From positions 372,001 through 436,000 of the forward strand of contig NZ_NCJH01000006.1 in NCBI RefSeq assembly GCF_002278925.1: 64,000 nucleotides of DNA. Reading direction: 5' to 3'. Positions 17,259-26,416 of this stretch are shown in pieces. Within the stretch, counting starts at the first letter, position 1; every line of letters starts with the position of its first letter. A program made the translations under genes and the position numbers. Source of the stretch: Polaromonas sp. 39-63-25 (lineage in GTDB: Bacteria; Pseudomonadota; Gammaproteobacteria; Burkholderiales; Burkholderiaceae_C). The notes beneath the pieces are model-generated. The model was not told where the DNA came from. It did not search any database and saw only the letters and a program-made list of their open reading frames with translations.

Positions 17259-17705
17259 ATGTCCAACGAAACCGGCCTTCCCCCCCAAGCCCTGAACGTC
17301 AAACTGCCTCTCGACAAGGAACTGGTGCTCAAGGTGATTCCGATGCCGGCGGACTGCAATGCCAACGGCGACATTTTCGGCGGCTGGGTCATGGCCCAGG
17401 TCGACCTGGCCGGCTCGGTGATCCCGGCGCGTTATGCCGGCGGCCGCATGGCCACCGTCGCGGTCAACGAATTCATCTTCAAGCAGCCGGTTCGCGTCGG
17501 CGACATCCTGTCCTTCTACTCCGAACTCACGCGCATAGGCCGTACCTCGATGACGGTCAAGGTCGAGGTGTATGCCGAACGGTTTGGCTCGCAGGGGAGC
17601 TACATCAAGGTGACCGAGGCCAGCGTGACCTATGTGGCGATCGACGACGCCGGCCAGCCGCGCCCCGTGCCGCCGTCGTCGTTGCCGCGGCCGCTATCGT
17701 TGTGA
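17259..17705 (+). CDS. Acyl-CoA thioesterase, YciA/BACH hotdog family
   Basis: A 148-residue single hotdog domain. NANGDIFGGWVMAQVDLAG holds the catalytic aspartate region of YciA-type thioesterases, followed by AVNEFIFKQPVRVGD. It hydrolyses acyl-CoA to free acid and CoA in the cytoplasm, probably with broad specificity. The longer frame overlaps the divergent ABC gene; ATG 17259 (MSNETG) is preferred. Its last four codons and stop (RPLSL) lie inside repeat R4, so the element supplies the C-terminal end. Confidence 0.88.
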   Translation: MSNETGLPPQALNVKLPLDKELVLKVIPMPADCNANGDIFGGWVMAQVDLAGSVIPARYAGGRMATVAVNEFIFKQPVRVGDILSFYSELTRIGRTSMTVKVEVYAERFGSQGSYIKVTEASVTYVAIDDAGQPRPVPPSSLPRPLSL

Positions 17706-17752
17706 TAGCTGCCTCCGCCCGTCAGACAAGGGCTGGAGGCCAATTTCATCAT
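17693..17752 (+). repeat. Dispersed palindromic element, copy R4 (forms the 3' end of the thioesterase gene)
   Basis: A perfect hairpin arm pair GCTATC-GTTGT-GATAGC, then TGCCTCCGCCCG and GGGCTGGAGGCC. The TGA stop of the thioesterase falls in its loop. Confidence 0.85.
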
Positions 17753-18552
17753 TAAAACTTGCCGTGCCGCCCCTGGCCGCCGGCAAAACGGGCCGCGCCC
17801 TGCAGGCCCTCGCCGATGCAGTCCCGGCCGCGGTCCCATTCCTGCTTGAGCGCCTGCGGCATGGGCAGGTCCCACTGGGTATAAGCACTCTGGCGATCGG
17901 CCAGCATGGTCTTCTGGGGGAACGCCGCCAGCTGCCGCGCCAGCAACAGCGCCGCCTCACGTGCCGTGCCTTTGGACACGACCCGGTTGCACAAGCCCAT
18001 CTGCAGCGCCTCCTTCGCCTCCACCTTGCGCCCGGTCAGAATCAGGTCCATGGCATGGCCCATGCCGACCAAGCGCGGCAGGCGCACCGTGCCGCCGTCA
18101 ATCAGCGGCACGCCGAAACGGCGGCAATAAACGCCGAAGTAGGCGTCTTCCTCCATCACCCGCATGTCGCACCACAGCGCCAGCTCCATGCCGCCGGCGA
18201 CGGCTGCGCCGCTGACCGCGGCAATCACCGGTTTGGACAGCAGCAGGCGGGACGGACCCATCGGGCCCAATGGCTGGCTGTCTTCGGCCTGAAAATCCAG
18301 CGCGGCAAACATATCCGGCCCGGCGTCCTGTGGTTCGTTCAGCATCTTCGCGCCGGACTGTAAATCCCAGCCGGCGCAGTAATGTCCGTGCGCACCGTGG
18401 AACACCGCGACTTTCGCGCTGTTGTCGGCATCGAAGGCCAGGAAGGCCTCATACAAGGCACGCGCATGTTCAGCGTCCACCGCGTTGCGCACCTCGGGGC
18501 GCTCCAGGGTGACGAGGGTCACCTCGCCATCCTTCTCTATATGGACTGTCAT
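17752..18552 (-). CDS. Enoyl-CoA hydratase/isomerase (crotonase) family protein
   Basis: A 266-residue crotonase. Oxyanion-hole segments are HGAHGHYCAGWDL (about residue 60) and SGAAVAGGMELALWCDMRVM (about residue 110). The acidic position that is Glu in classic hydratases is read as ...YFGVYCRRFGVPLIDGGTVRL, so hydratase versus another crotonase activity is open. It ends the leftward AtuA-like operon, overlapping the previous gene by 4 bp. Confidence 0.88.
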   Translation of the reverse strand: MTVHIEKDGEVTLVTLERPEVRNAVDAEHARALYEAFLAFDADNSAKVAVFHGAHGHYCAGWDLQSGAKMLNEPQDAGPDMFAALDFQAEDSQPLGPMGPSRLLLSKPVIAAVSGAAVAGGMELALWCDMRVMEEDAYFGVYCRRFGVPLIDGGTVRLPRLVGMGHAMDLILTGRKVEAKEALQMGLCNRVVSKGTAREAALLLARQLAAFPQKTMLADRQSAYTQWDLPMPQALKQEWDRGRDCIGEGLQGAARFAGGQGRHGKF

Positions 18553-18935
18553 GTGTCTCCCCACCAGCCGACGCGCGGCGCGGCGAGACACGCCGCCAGC
18601 TCGTCGGCGTTGACATCAATCTCCATGCGCAACAAGGCAGCCGCCATGGACTTGCCCAGGTTGTCCAGCCGCAGATTGCGCGCACCGCCGCCCTGCAGCG
18701 CGTCGTGCAGCACCAGCTTGATCGCCAGGATGTTGGGCAGGGTCCAGCATTCGACTTCACCCGGCAGCCAGGGTGCGAAGTGTTCTGCCACACGCTGCGC
18801 GGTGACCTCGCGCGCCAGCACGGCGTAACCTGCCGCGTTCCAGGCAAACAGGCCGAAGTCCACCCAGTCGGCCTTGTCGCCGCTGCGTGCGTGGGCCAGC
18901 CTGACAAGCTGGATTTTTTGAGTGGGGGTTGTCAT
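18549..18935 (-). CDS. AtuA C-terminal-domain protein
   Basis: A 128-residue protein (LVRLAHARSGDKADWVDFG at the start, LPNILAIKLVLHDALQGGG in the middle) that matches the C-terminal domain of acyclic terpene utilisation protein AtuA. In Pseudomonas this part is fused to the larger N-terminal domain. Here it is a separate gene starting at ATG 18935 and overlapping the N-terminal-domain gene by 4 bp. The two products probably form one complex. The biochemical role of AtuA is not established. Confidence 0.85.
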   Translation of the reverse strand: MTTPTQKIQLVRLAHARSGDKADWVDFGLFAWNAAGYAVLAREVTAQRVAEHFAPWLPGEVECWTLPNILAIKLVLHDALQGGGARNLRLDNLGKSMAAALLRMEIDVNADELAACLAAPRVGWWGDT

Positions 18936-20326
18936 GTCTGCAGCAGCTCCACGCGGGTGTTGGGCTCGACCAGGCTGCGATCGATCAGGGCCGGCCAGAT
19001 GCCCAGCAGCTCGCTGGTGTTGTGCAGGCCGTGGAAACCGCAGGTGTAAGCCGGCCCGCTGAGTCCCATCCACGGGAACAGCCGCCCGAAACCGTCGGCG
19101 GCTTTTTTGTCGCGCGTGCGCAGCACCATGCGCACCCAGACTTCGTTGAGCCCGGCCAGCGCCTGTGCATCGGGCAGGGGCGCCAGCGCACCGTGCGCTG
19201 AATTCAAGCCCGGGAACTCGACAAACAAAGCCTCGTACGGCACGCCCTTGTCGGCCAGTTGCGCCTTCACCATCTCGACGGCCGCCAGCGCCTTGTCATA
19301 CGCATCGGGCCAGCTGAAGCCCCAGGTCACCTCGGCCTTGAAACCGTCGCGGTAACCGCCGACGACTTTCAACTGGTCCGTGCGCGGGTGGCCGGTCGCG
19401 CCGGTCAGACGCACCCGGTCCTGGCCCAGGTCCTCAAGCCGGACCGTGGACAGGTCCAGCACCACATCCGGCGAAAAATACTGGTGCGGGTCGTGCACTT
19501 CATACAGCAGTTGCTGACGCACCGTGTCGAAGTTGATGCGCCCGCCCGTGCCCGGCGCCTTCATGATCACCGCATCGCCGTCTTCGCTGACCTCGGCGAT
19601 CGGGTAGCCGATGTGGGCCAGGTCGGGAATGGCTTTCCAGGCTTCGGCGCTGCCGAAGTTGCCGCCGCTGCCCTGGCCCGAACATTCGAGCAGGTGCCCG
19701 ACCGCCAGGCCTTGCGCCAGCCGGTTCAGGTCGGCCGGTGTCGCCGTGTCTCCTGCGTCGCCGAGATTCCAGTTGAACTCGTGCACCAGCGGTCCCAGGA
19801 ACAGGGCGGCATCGGCGACACGGCCGGTGATCACGATGTCGGCACCCTGCTGCAATGCGGAGACGATGGGACGCGCGCCGAGATAGGCATTGGCAAACAC
19901 CATGCGCTCACGCACCGAATCGAAAGGCGCGCCATTAAACATGTGTGCCGGTGCCAGGCCGGACAGCTGCCCCATGACCTCATCACCTGTCACAACGGCG
20001 ACGCGCGCGGTCCATCCTTTTGCTGCAAAAGCGTCGCGAACAGCGGCTGCCGCGCCGGCCGGATTGAGCCCGCCGGCGTTGCAGATGAAGCGCACTTTTC
20101 GCTGCACCATCGCGGGCCACAAATGCATGAGCATGGGCACCACGTCCCTAGCGTAGCCGAGGGAAGCGTCGCGCTGCAGATCCTTTTGAAGGATGGCCAA
20201 AGTGAGCTCCGCAAGATGGTCGCTGGCGATGTACTGGACCCCGCCGCGTTCGATGCTTGCGAGCACCGGTTCCCATGCGTCTCCGTAGAAACCCAACCCG
20301 GCACCAATCCGGATTGATTTTTTCAT
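18932..20326 (-). CDS. Acyclic terpene utilisation AtuA N-terminal family protein (DUF1446)
   Basis: A 464-residue cytosolic protein. It begins IRIGAGLGFYGDAWEPVLA and contains YIASDHLAELTLAIL, CNAGGLNPAGAAAAV and VITGRVADAALFLGPLVHE, the conserved pattern of the AtuA/DUF1446 family. It is needed for growth on citronellol/geraniol in Pseudomonas, with unknown chemistry. It heads a three-gene leftward operon (AtuA-N, AtuA-C, hydratase) divergent from livH. The TetR-type palindrome lies in the shared 124-bp promoter region. Confidence 0.85.
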   Translation of the reverse strand: MKKSIRIGAGLGFYGDAWEPVLASIERGGVQYIASDHLAELTLAILQKDLQRDASLGYARDVVPMLMHLWPAMVQRKVRFICNAGGLNPAGAAAAVRDAFAAKGWTARVAVVTGDEVMGQLSGLAPAHMFNGAPFDSVRERMVFANAYLGARPIVSALQQGADIVITGRVADAALFLGPLVHEFNWNLGDAGDTATPADLNRLAQGLAVGHLLECSGQGSGGNFGSAEAWKAIPDLAHIGYPIAEVSEDGDAVIMKAPGTGGRINFDTVRQQLLYEVHDPHQYFSPDVVLDLSTVRLEDLGQDRVRLTGATGHPRTDQLKVVGGYRDGFKAEVTWGFSWPDAYDKALAAVEMVKAQLADKGVPYEALFVEFPGLNSAHGALAPLPDAQALAGLNEVWVRMVLRTRDKKAADGFGRLFPWMGLSGPAYTCGFHGLHNTSELLGIWPALIDRSLVEPNTRVELLQT

Positions 20327-20402
20327 TGAATGCAGCTCATGATCAGTCCCGTCAGATTCGAGTCAGAAAAAAAAGCGGCCTGTCCCGCCTTCCGGCTATG
20401 GC

Positions 20403-20434
20403 TTATTTTTACCAAGCGCCTGCTTTGTAAAAAT
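20403..20434. promoter_or_regulatory. Palindromic operator shared with the TetR gene (operator copy 2)
   Basis: The core CAAGCGCCTGC is flanked by ATTTTTA on the left and TAAAAAT on the right. It matches the site at 38002-38033 at all but two of about 32 positions. It lies 17 bp before the livH start and in the promoter region of the divergent AtuA operon. It is the likely binding site of the TetR protein encoded at 37252-37977. Confidence 0.75.
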
Positions 20435-20450
20435 TTATTGTGGAGTAAAA

Positions 20451-21347
20451 GTGCAGTTATTGCAATTGATCATCAGCGGCATCGCGCAAGGCTGCATTTA
20501 CGGGCTGATCGCCCTGGGTTTCGTCCTGATTTACAAGGCCACCGAAACGGTGAGCTTCGCCCAGGGCGAACTCATGATGCTGGGCGCCTTTGGCGGCCTG
20601 GCCTGCATGACCATGCTGGGCTTCCCCTTCTGGCTGGCCATCCTCAGCGCCATCGCCGGCATGGCCCTCTTCGGTGTGCTGCTCGAGCGGCTGGTGATAC
20701 GGCCCATCCTGGGCCAGCCGGCTTTTTCCATTGTGATGCTGACCATCGGTGTCGGCTACGTGGCGCGCGGGCTGATCACCATGATTCCCGGCATAGGCAC
20801 TGAAACCCACACACTGCCCGTGCCCTACAAGGACATGATCTGGCAGATCGGCGGCGATGCCAATGCACAGGGCGCCCTGATCCTCAATGTCGAACAGATG
20901 GCCGTCATCGGCAGCACCGCCGTGTTGTGCCTGCTGCTGTTTGCATTGTTCAAATACAGCAAGCTGGGCATTGCCATGCAGGCGTCGTCACAGAACCAGC
21001 TGGCTGCCTACTACATGGGCATTCCGGTCAAGCGGCTCAACGGCCTGGTCTGGGGCCTGGCGGCTGCTGTGGCCGCCATCGCCGGCCTGCTGCTCGCGCC
21101 CATCACCTTTGTGCACGCCAACATGGGCTTCATCGGCCTGAAGGCTTTTCCGGCGGCGGTGGTCGGCGGCTTCGGCAGCCTGCCCGGTGCGATCGTCGGT
21201 GGCCTGATCATCGGCATCGTCGAATCGCTGGCCGGTTTCTATGCGCCGGATGGCATCAAGGACATCGCTGCCTACGTGGTGGTGCTGATCATGCTGATGG
21301 TCAAACCCAATGGGCTGTTCGGCGAAAAACTGCGGAAGAAGGTATGA
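20451..21347 (+). CDS. livH: Branched-chain amino-acid-type ABC permease LivH
   Basis: A 298-residue inner-membrane permease with about eight spans. It has the LivH start ISGIAQGCIYGLIALGFVLIYKATE and the late YYMGIPVKRLNGLVWGLAAA and GLKAFPAAVVGGFGSLPGAI loops. It starts with GTG (20451) five bases after GGAG. It heads the livHMGF - ligase - livK - livK series. In this context the cargo may be a terpenoid or branched acid rather than leucine. Repeat G1 begins directly after the stop. Confidence 0.9.
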   Translation: MQLLQLIISGIAQGCIYGLIALGFVLIYKATETVSFAQGELMMLGAFGGLACMTMLGFPFWLAILSAIAGMALFGVLLERLVIRPILGQPAFSIVMLTIGVGYVARGLITMIPGIGTETHTLPVPYKDMIWQIGGDANAQGALILNVEQMAVIGSTAVLCLLLFALFKYSKLGIAMQASSQNQLAAYYMGIPVKRLNGLVWGLAAAVAAIAGLLLAPITFVHANMGFIGLKAFPAAVVGGFGSLPGAIVGGLIIGIVESLAGFYAPDGIKDIAAYVVVLIMLMVKPNGLFGEKLRKKV

Positions 21348-21440
21348 CCCCCACGCTTTTCACTTCGTGTAATACGCTGCCCCCCGGGGGGGCCGCTGCG
21401 CCTGCGGCCCGGCAAAGCCGGTTCCGCGGCCCCTGCTTGA
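21348..21440. repeat. Stop-codon-abutting GC-rich repeat, copy G1
   Basis: Starts immediately after the livH TGA with CCCCCACG, then CTGCCCCCCGGGGGGGCCGC, TGCGCCTGCGG, CCGGCAAAGCCGG and GCGGCCCCTGCTTGA. It matches G2 (40503-40600, opposite strand) nearly base for base over ~90 bp. Confidence 0.85.
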
Positions 21441-21487
21441 AGTTGGGGATCTCACGCCCGTTGTCATTGCAATCAGAAAAATAACTC

Positions 21488-22564
21488 ATGCGCTTTATCT
21501 TCAAGACCGATTACGGGCAGGACATCAATCTTGCCAAGCACGGCGGCCACATCTTCTGGTACAGCGCGCTGGTGTTGCTGCTGGTCGCCGCGCCCTGGCT
21601 CTTCGCCGAGTACTGGCTGGCACAGCTGACCTTCATCCTGATCTACGCCATCGCCGGCCTGGGCCTGATGCTGCTGGCCGGATTCACCGGCCTGTTTTCA
21701 CTGGGCCACGCGGCCTTTCTCGGGGTGGGTGCCTACACCCAGGCGGTCATGACCAATGCCGGCGTGCCCTTCCCGATTGCACTGGCCTGTGCGGCGGGCC
21801 TGTCGGCCACGGTGGGCCTGGTGGTCGGGCTGCCGGCGCTGCGCGTCAAGGGCATCTACCTTGGCATTGCCACACTGTCCTTCGGTTTCATCGTCGAAGA
21901 AGTGTTTGCGCGGTGGGAGTCTGTCACCGGCGGCAACTCGGGCATCCATATCAAGGCACCCGACCTGTTCGGCTGGAAGCTGGGCAGCGGCGAAGAGTTC
22001 TATTTTCTTTGCCTGGTGATTACCATCGGCGCCACGTTGGCCATTCTGAACCTGCTGCGGTCGCCCACCGGGCGCGCCTTCGTGGCGATTCGCGACTCGG
22101 AAATTTCGGCACAAAGCATGGGCATCCATCTGGCCCGCTACAAAACCCTGTCGTTCGCGCTGTCAGCCGCGCTGGCCGGCATTGCCGGGGCGCTCTACGC
22201 CCACAAGCTGCAGTTCATCTCACCTGAGCAGTTCAACATCCTGCAGTCCATCGACCTGCTGCTCATGATTGTGGTCGGCGGCCTGGGGTCGGTGCACGGC
22301 GCTTTCCTTGGCGCCATCTTCCTGATCTCGATGCCGCAGGCCATTGCGCTGGTCAAGGACTACCTGCCGGACTTCATCGGGCAGGCGCCCGGCCTGCAGG
22401 GCCTGGTCTACGGCCTGGTGCTGATTGGTTTTGTCCTGTTTGAACCCCTGGGCCTGTATGGGCGTTGGCTCAAGATACGCACCTACCTGCAGACCTTTCC
22501 CTTCTACCGCAAGGGCATGTTCAAGCGCCAGAAATCTTTTCAAAAGTCGGATCGCCTGAAATGA
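21488..22564 (+). CDS. livM: Branched-chain amino-acid-type ABC permease LivM
   Basis: A 358-residue permease with ~10 membrane spans. Diagnostic segments are YAIAGLGLMLLAGFTGLFSLGHAAF in two halves, PALRVKGIYLGIATLSFG and the cytoplasmic GRAFVAIRDSEISAQSMGI loop. It forms the pore with LivH. Its stop overlaps the livG start (ATGA). The 140-bp gap before it is filled mainly by repeat G1. Confidence 0.9.
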   Translation: MRFIFKTDYGQDINLAKHGGHIFWYSALVLLLVAAPWLFAEYWLAQLTFILIYAIAGLGLMLLAGFTGLFSLGHAAFLGVGAYTQAVMTNAGVPFPIALACAAGLSATVGLVVGLPALRVKGIYLGIATLSFGFIVEEVFARWESVTGGNSGIHIKAPDLFGWKLGSGEEFYFLCLVITIGATLAILNLLRSPTGRAFVAIRDSEISAQSMGIHLARYKTLSFALSAALAGIAGALYAHKLQFISPEQFNILQSIDLLLMIVVGGLGSVHGAFLGAIFLISMPQAIALVKDYLPDFIGQAPGLQGLVYGLVLIGFVLFEPLGLYGRWLKIRTYLQTFPFYRKGMFKRQKSFQKSDRLK

Positions 22565-23412
22565 GCGCCATACAACCATCCGCCATGCAGCCCCTGCTGT
22601 CCGCAAAAAATCTCAGTGTTCGCTTTGGAGGCGTCCTGGCTGTGAACAATGTCAGCTTCGATGTCAAACAAGGTGAGGTGTTCACCCTGATCGGCCCCAA
22701 TGGCGCCGGCAAGACGACCGTCTTCAACCTGATCAGCCGCATCTACACACCGACATCTGGCGACATCGACTACATGGGCACCAAACTGACCGACCAGCCA
22801 CCGCACAAGATCGCCGCACTCGGTATCGCACGCACCTTCCAGAACATCGAGCTGTTTGAGCATGCCACCGTGCTGCACAACCTGCTGATCGGCCGGCACA
22901 CGCACAGGCAGACCGGTTTGTGGAGCGAAATTTTCTTCACGAAGAAAACGCGCGAAGCCGAAATTCAGGCGCGTGAAAAGGCCGAGCAGATCATCGACCT
23001 GCTGGACCTGCAACACCACCGTGACTCCTATGTGGCCGGCCTGCCCTACGGCGTGCGCAAGGTGGTGGAGCTGGCCCGGGCCCTGTGCACCGAACCCAAA
23101 CTGCTGCTGCTTGACGAGCCTTCCTCGGGGCTCAATGTGGAGGAAACCGACGACATGGCCTTCTGGATCCAGGACATCAAGAACGAACTGGGCATCACGG
23201 TGCTGATGGTCGAGCACGACATGACGCTGGTCTCCAAGGTCTCCGACCGCGTGCTCGCGATGAACCAGGGCGAGGTGCTGGCCATGGGCACACCACGCGA
23301 GGTGCAGAACGACCCCGGCGTGATCGAGGCCTATCTCGGCTCCATCGATGATGTGTCCTCGCTGCGGCGCGAACACAAGTCCCCCATCCTGCGAAGCGAG
23401 GTGGACGCATGA
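22561..23412 (+). CDS. livG: Branched-chain amino-acid-type ABC ATPase LivG
   Basis: A 283-residue ATPase: Walker A GPNGAGKTT, the LivG-specific RTFQNIELFEHATVLHN, a signature region LPYGVRKVVELARAL and Walker B LLLLDEPSSGLN. The frame opens at 22465, but the ATG at 22561 overlaps the livM stop by 4 bp and gives the correct N terminus. It overlaps livF in the same way. Confidence 0.9.
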   Translation: MSAIQPSAMQPLLSAKNLSVRFGGVLAVNNVSFDVKQGEVFTLIGPNGAGKTTVFNLISRIYTPTSGDIDYMGTKLTDQPPHKIAALGIARTFQNIELFEHATVLHNLLIGRHTHRQTGLWSEIFFTKKTREAEIQAREKAEQIIDLLDLQHHRDSYVAGLPYGVRKVVELARALCTEPKLLLLDEPSSGLNVEETDDMAFWIQDIKNELGITVLMVEHDMTLVSKVSDRVLAMNQGEVLAMGTPREVQNDPGVIEAYLGSIDDVSSLRREHKSPILRSEVDA

Positions 23413-24206
23413 GCGCCGTACCACCCCCTGTGAGCGACCAGCCCGTGCTCAAGCTGCTCAACGTCGAAAGCTCCTACGGCCCCATCAAGGCCATACGCGG
23501 CGTCAGTCTGCAGGTGCGCCGCGGCGAAATTGCGACCGTGCTGGGCTCCAATGGTGCGGGCAAAACCACCATCCTGAAAACCATTTCCGGCATCATCGAC
23601 CCGCGCAAGGGTTCGATCGAATTCAAGGGCGGCAACATCACGGCGCAGGACCCGGCCTACATCGTCCAGCAGGGCCTGAGCCATGTGCCCGAAGGCCGCG
23701 AAGTCTTCCCGCTGCTCAGCGTGCGCGACAACCTGCTCATGGGCGCCTATACCCGCAAGGACCGCGATGGCGTGGCGCGGGACATCGAGGTGGTCTTCGG
23801 CTACTTTCCCATCCTGCGCGAGCGTGCGCTGCAGGACGCCGGCCTGCTTTCGGGAGGCCAGCAGCAGATGCTCTCGATCTCGCGCGCGCTGATGGCCTCG
23901 CCCGACCTGATCCTGCTGGACGAACCCAGTCTGGGCCTCAGCCCCAAGCTGACCAAGGAGATCTTCGAGATCGTGGTGCGTATCAACCGCGAACGCGGCA
24001 CCACCATTTTGCTGGTCGAGCAGAACGCCAACATGGCCCTGAATGCCTCCGACTACGGCTATGTGCTGGAAAACGGCCGCATCGTGATGGAAGACACCTG
24101 TGCCCGCCTGCGGGAAAAGGAAGACATCAAGGAGTTCTACCTGGGCATGAAGGAAGACGGTGTGCGCAGCGAGCGGCGCTGGAAGAAAAAGAAAACGTGG
24201 CGTTGA
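23409..24206 (+). CDS. livF: Branched-chain amino-acid-type ABC ATPase LivF
   Basis: A 265-residue ATPase: Walker A GSNGAGKTT, QGLSHVPEGREVFPLLSVRDN typical of LivF, signature LSGGQQQMLSISRAL and Walker B LILLDEPSLGLSP. The C terminus is lengthened by a basic tail (RRWKKKKTWR). It is followed by composite repeat C2 and then the ligase gene. Confidence 0.9.
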   Translation: MSAVPPPVSDQPVLKLLNVESSYGPIKAIRGVSLQVRRGEIATVLGSNGAGKTTILKTISGIIDPRKGSIEFKGGNITAQDPAYIVQQGLSHVPEGREVFPLLSVRDNLLMGAYTRKDRDGVARDIEVVFGYFPILRERALQDAGLLSGGQQQMLSISRALMASPDLILLDEPSLGLSPKLTKEIFEIVVRINRERGTTILLVEQNANMALNASDYGYVLENGRIVMEDTCARLREKEDIKEFYLGMKEDGVRSERRWKKKKTWR

Positions 24207-24242
24207 ACAATATGTACTTCCGAGTTGCATCCTCCTGCTTGT

Positions 24243-24327
24243 GTCATTGCGGACTTGATCCGCAATCCATCTCCCCCGAACTGCATTTGCGCGCGAGGCA
24301 TGGATCCCGGATCAGATCCGGGATGAC
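24243..24327. repeat. Composite inverted repeat, copy C2
   Basis: The same element as C1 in the opposite order: GTCATTGCGG...GATCCGCAAT, spacer, GGATCCCGGATC...GGGATGAC. It occupies most of the livF-ligase gap. Confidence 0.8.
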
Positions 24328-24345
24328 AGCCCTGTGGAGAAACGT

Positions 24346-26202
24346 ATGAGCAACCTATGGGATCTTTCCCACATCCAGCCTGAAACCCGCGTGGTGCTCG
24401 AAGGCGAAACCATTCCGGAACTGTTCTGGAACGGTGTGGCGCAGCGCCAGGACAAGGTCTGGATGCGCCAGAAAAAGCTCGGTATCTGGCGCAGTTGGTC
24501 CTGGAACCAGACCGGCGAAGCCGTGCGCGAGATCGCCGGTGGCCTGATCAGCCTTGGTTTTGCGCCCGGTGAATGCGCCTCCATCCTCTCGAACACGGTG
24601 ATCGAATGGGTACTGGCCGACCTCGCCGTGCTCAGTTGCGGCGGTGTGGCCAATGGCATCTACCCGACCGATGCGGCTTCACAGGTGCACTATCTGTGCG
24701 AAGACTCGCGCACGACCATTCTGTTTGTCGAGGATGACGAGCAGCTCGACAAGGCCCTGGAAGTGCGGGCACAGCTTCCCGGGCTGCGCAAGATTGTGGT
24801 GTTTGACATGGAAGGCCTGCGCGACCTCGACGAGGCGGATGTCATCAGTCTCGCCGGCCTGCGCGAACTGGGCCGCAGCTACCTTGCTGCGCACCCCGGT
24901 GCGGTCGAGGAGCGCGTCAAGGCCTGCAAGCCCGAAGACCTCGCCATCCTGGTCTACACATCCGGCACCACCGGAAAACCGAAGGGGGCCATGCACAGCC
25001 ACCGGGGCCTGGTGTTCACCGCGCGCGGCTACAACACCCTGGTGGCACAGGACGAAAATGACGAACGCATGTGTTTCCTGCCGCTGTGCCATATTGCCGA
25101 GCGCATGGGCGGCGAGTACTTCGCCATGTACACGGGGGCCAAACTCAACTTTGTCGAGAATCCCGAGACCATTCCCGAGAATGTGCGCGAAATCGCGCCC
25201 ACGGTGTTTACTGCCGTGCCGCGCGTCTGGGAAAAGTTCTACTCGGGCGTGATGATCGCGCTCAAGGAAGCCAGCCGCCTGCAGCAGGCCGCTTACGCCT
25301 GGGGCATTGGCGTGGGCAGCGACATCGCGGAGCGGGTCATGGCCGGCCAGCCGGTCAGCAGCTGGCTCAAGCTGAAGTTCACCATCGCCCGGTGGATCGC
25401 ACTGGACAACGCGCGCAAGCTCATAGGCATCCACCGCGCCCGCTTCTGCGTGACCGGCGCCGCGCCGATCTCACCGGAACTGGTCAAGTGGTATATGGCG
25501 CTCGGTGTGCCCATGCTGGAGGTCTGGGGCATGACAGAGACCTGCGGTGCCTCGACCGGTGTGCCGGCCAGCCGCATCAAGCCCGGCTCCATCGGCCCGG
25601 CGGCCGGTTACAACGAGGTCAGGCTGGACCCGGCGACCGGTGAAATCCTGGTGCGCGGCACCAATGTCTTCATGGGTTACCTGAACCTGCCGGAGAAGAC
25701 CGCAGAAACCATCGATGCCGACGGCTGGCTGCACACAGGTGACGTCGGTCTCGTGGACGAGGAAGGTTTTTACCGCATCACTGACCGCATGAAAGACATC
25801 ATCATCACGGCCGGCGGCAAAAACGTGACCCCCAGCGAACTGGAGAACGAACTGAAGTTCTCGCCCTACATCACCGATGCCGTGGTGATCGGCGACAAAC
25901 GTCCCTACCTGACCGCCATCATCATGATCGACCAGGAGAACGTCGAAAAATATGCGCAGGACCACGACGTTCCCTTCAGCAACTACCAGAGCCTGACGCG
26001 TTCGGCGGAAGTCCAGGAGCTGATCCAGGCCGAGCTGGACCGGGTCAACAAGAAATTCGCACGTGTCGAGCAGATCAAGAAGTTCTTCCTGCTTGAAACA
26101 CAGCTGAGTGCGGAAGACGAAGAACTGACACCGACCATGAAGCTCAAACGCAAGCTGGTCGAGAAAAAGTACGCCGACACCATCGAAGCGATGTACCGCT
26201 AG
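24346..26202 (+). CDS. AMP-dependent long-chain-type acyl-CoA ligase
   Basis: A 618-residue adenylate-forming enzyme. The P-loop is YTSGTTGKPKGAM (about residue 208), followed by the VWGMTETCGAST adenylate motif, the GWLHTGDVG and YRITDRMKDII hinge region, and the catalytic lysine region MKLKRKLVEKKY near the end. It activates a carboxylic acid with ATP and CoA in the cytoplasm. Its place between the liv genes and next to Atu-like enzymes suggests it primes the imported acid, the AtuH role. ATG 24346 is preferred over an in-frame ATG four codons upstream because GTGGAGA fits it. Confidence 0.88.
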   Translation: MSNLWDLSHIQPETRVVLEGETIPELFWNGVAQRQDKVWMRQKKLGIWRSWSWNQTGEAVREIAGGLISLGFAPGECASILSNTVIEWVLADLAVLSCGGVANGIYPTDAASQVHYLCEDSRTTILFVEDDEQLDKALEVRAQLPGLRKIVVFDMEGLRDLDEADVISLAGLRELGRSYLAAHPGAVEERVKACKPEDLAILVYTSGTTGKPKGAMHSHRGLVFTARGYNTLVAQDENDERMCFLPLCHIAERMGGEYFAMYTGAKLNFVENPETIPENVREIAPTVFTAVPRVWEKFYSGVMIALKEASRLQQAAYAWGIGVGSDIAERVMAGQPVSSWLKLKFTIARWIALDNARKLIGIHRARFCVTGAAPISPELVKWYMALGVPMLEVWGMTETCGASTGVPASRIKPGSIGPAAGYNEVRLDPATGEILVRGTNVFMGYLNLPEKTAETIDADGWLHTGDVGLVDEEGFYRITDRMKDIIITAGGKNVTPSELENELKFSPYITDAVVIGDKRPYLTAIIMIDQENVEKYAQDHDVPFSNYQSLTRSAEVQELIQAELDRVNKKFARVEQIKKFFLLETQLSAEDEELTPTMKLKRKLVEKKYADTIEAMYR

Positions 26203-26323
26203 ACCGAAAACACCGCCTCGCAGAGGCTCCCCCCGTCCTTTTAACCGTCGCCAGCAAGACAAACCTGGCGGTGATGGCCTGCTCATGCCCATTTTTTCCG
26301 AAAACAGTCCCACCCCCATCCAC

Positions 26324-26357
26324 GGCATCCTGATTTGACTGCTGGCGTCAGGATGCC
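26324..26357. promoter_or_regulatory. Perfect 10-bp inverted repeat upstream of the first livK
   Basis: GGCATCCTGA and TCAGGATGCC are separated by 14 bases, about 60 bp before the livK start, in a 214-bp intergenic region. It has no T-run, so it is more likely a protein-binding or mRNA-structure element than a terminator. Confidence 0.4.
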
Positions 26358-26416
26358 AGGCGTGCCCGCGCCTGACACGTGCCAGCGATAGACCCACCTA
26401 TAAACCGGAGACTTCA

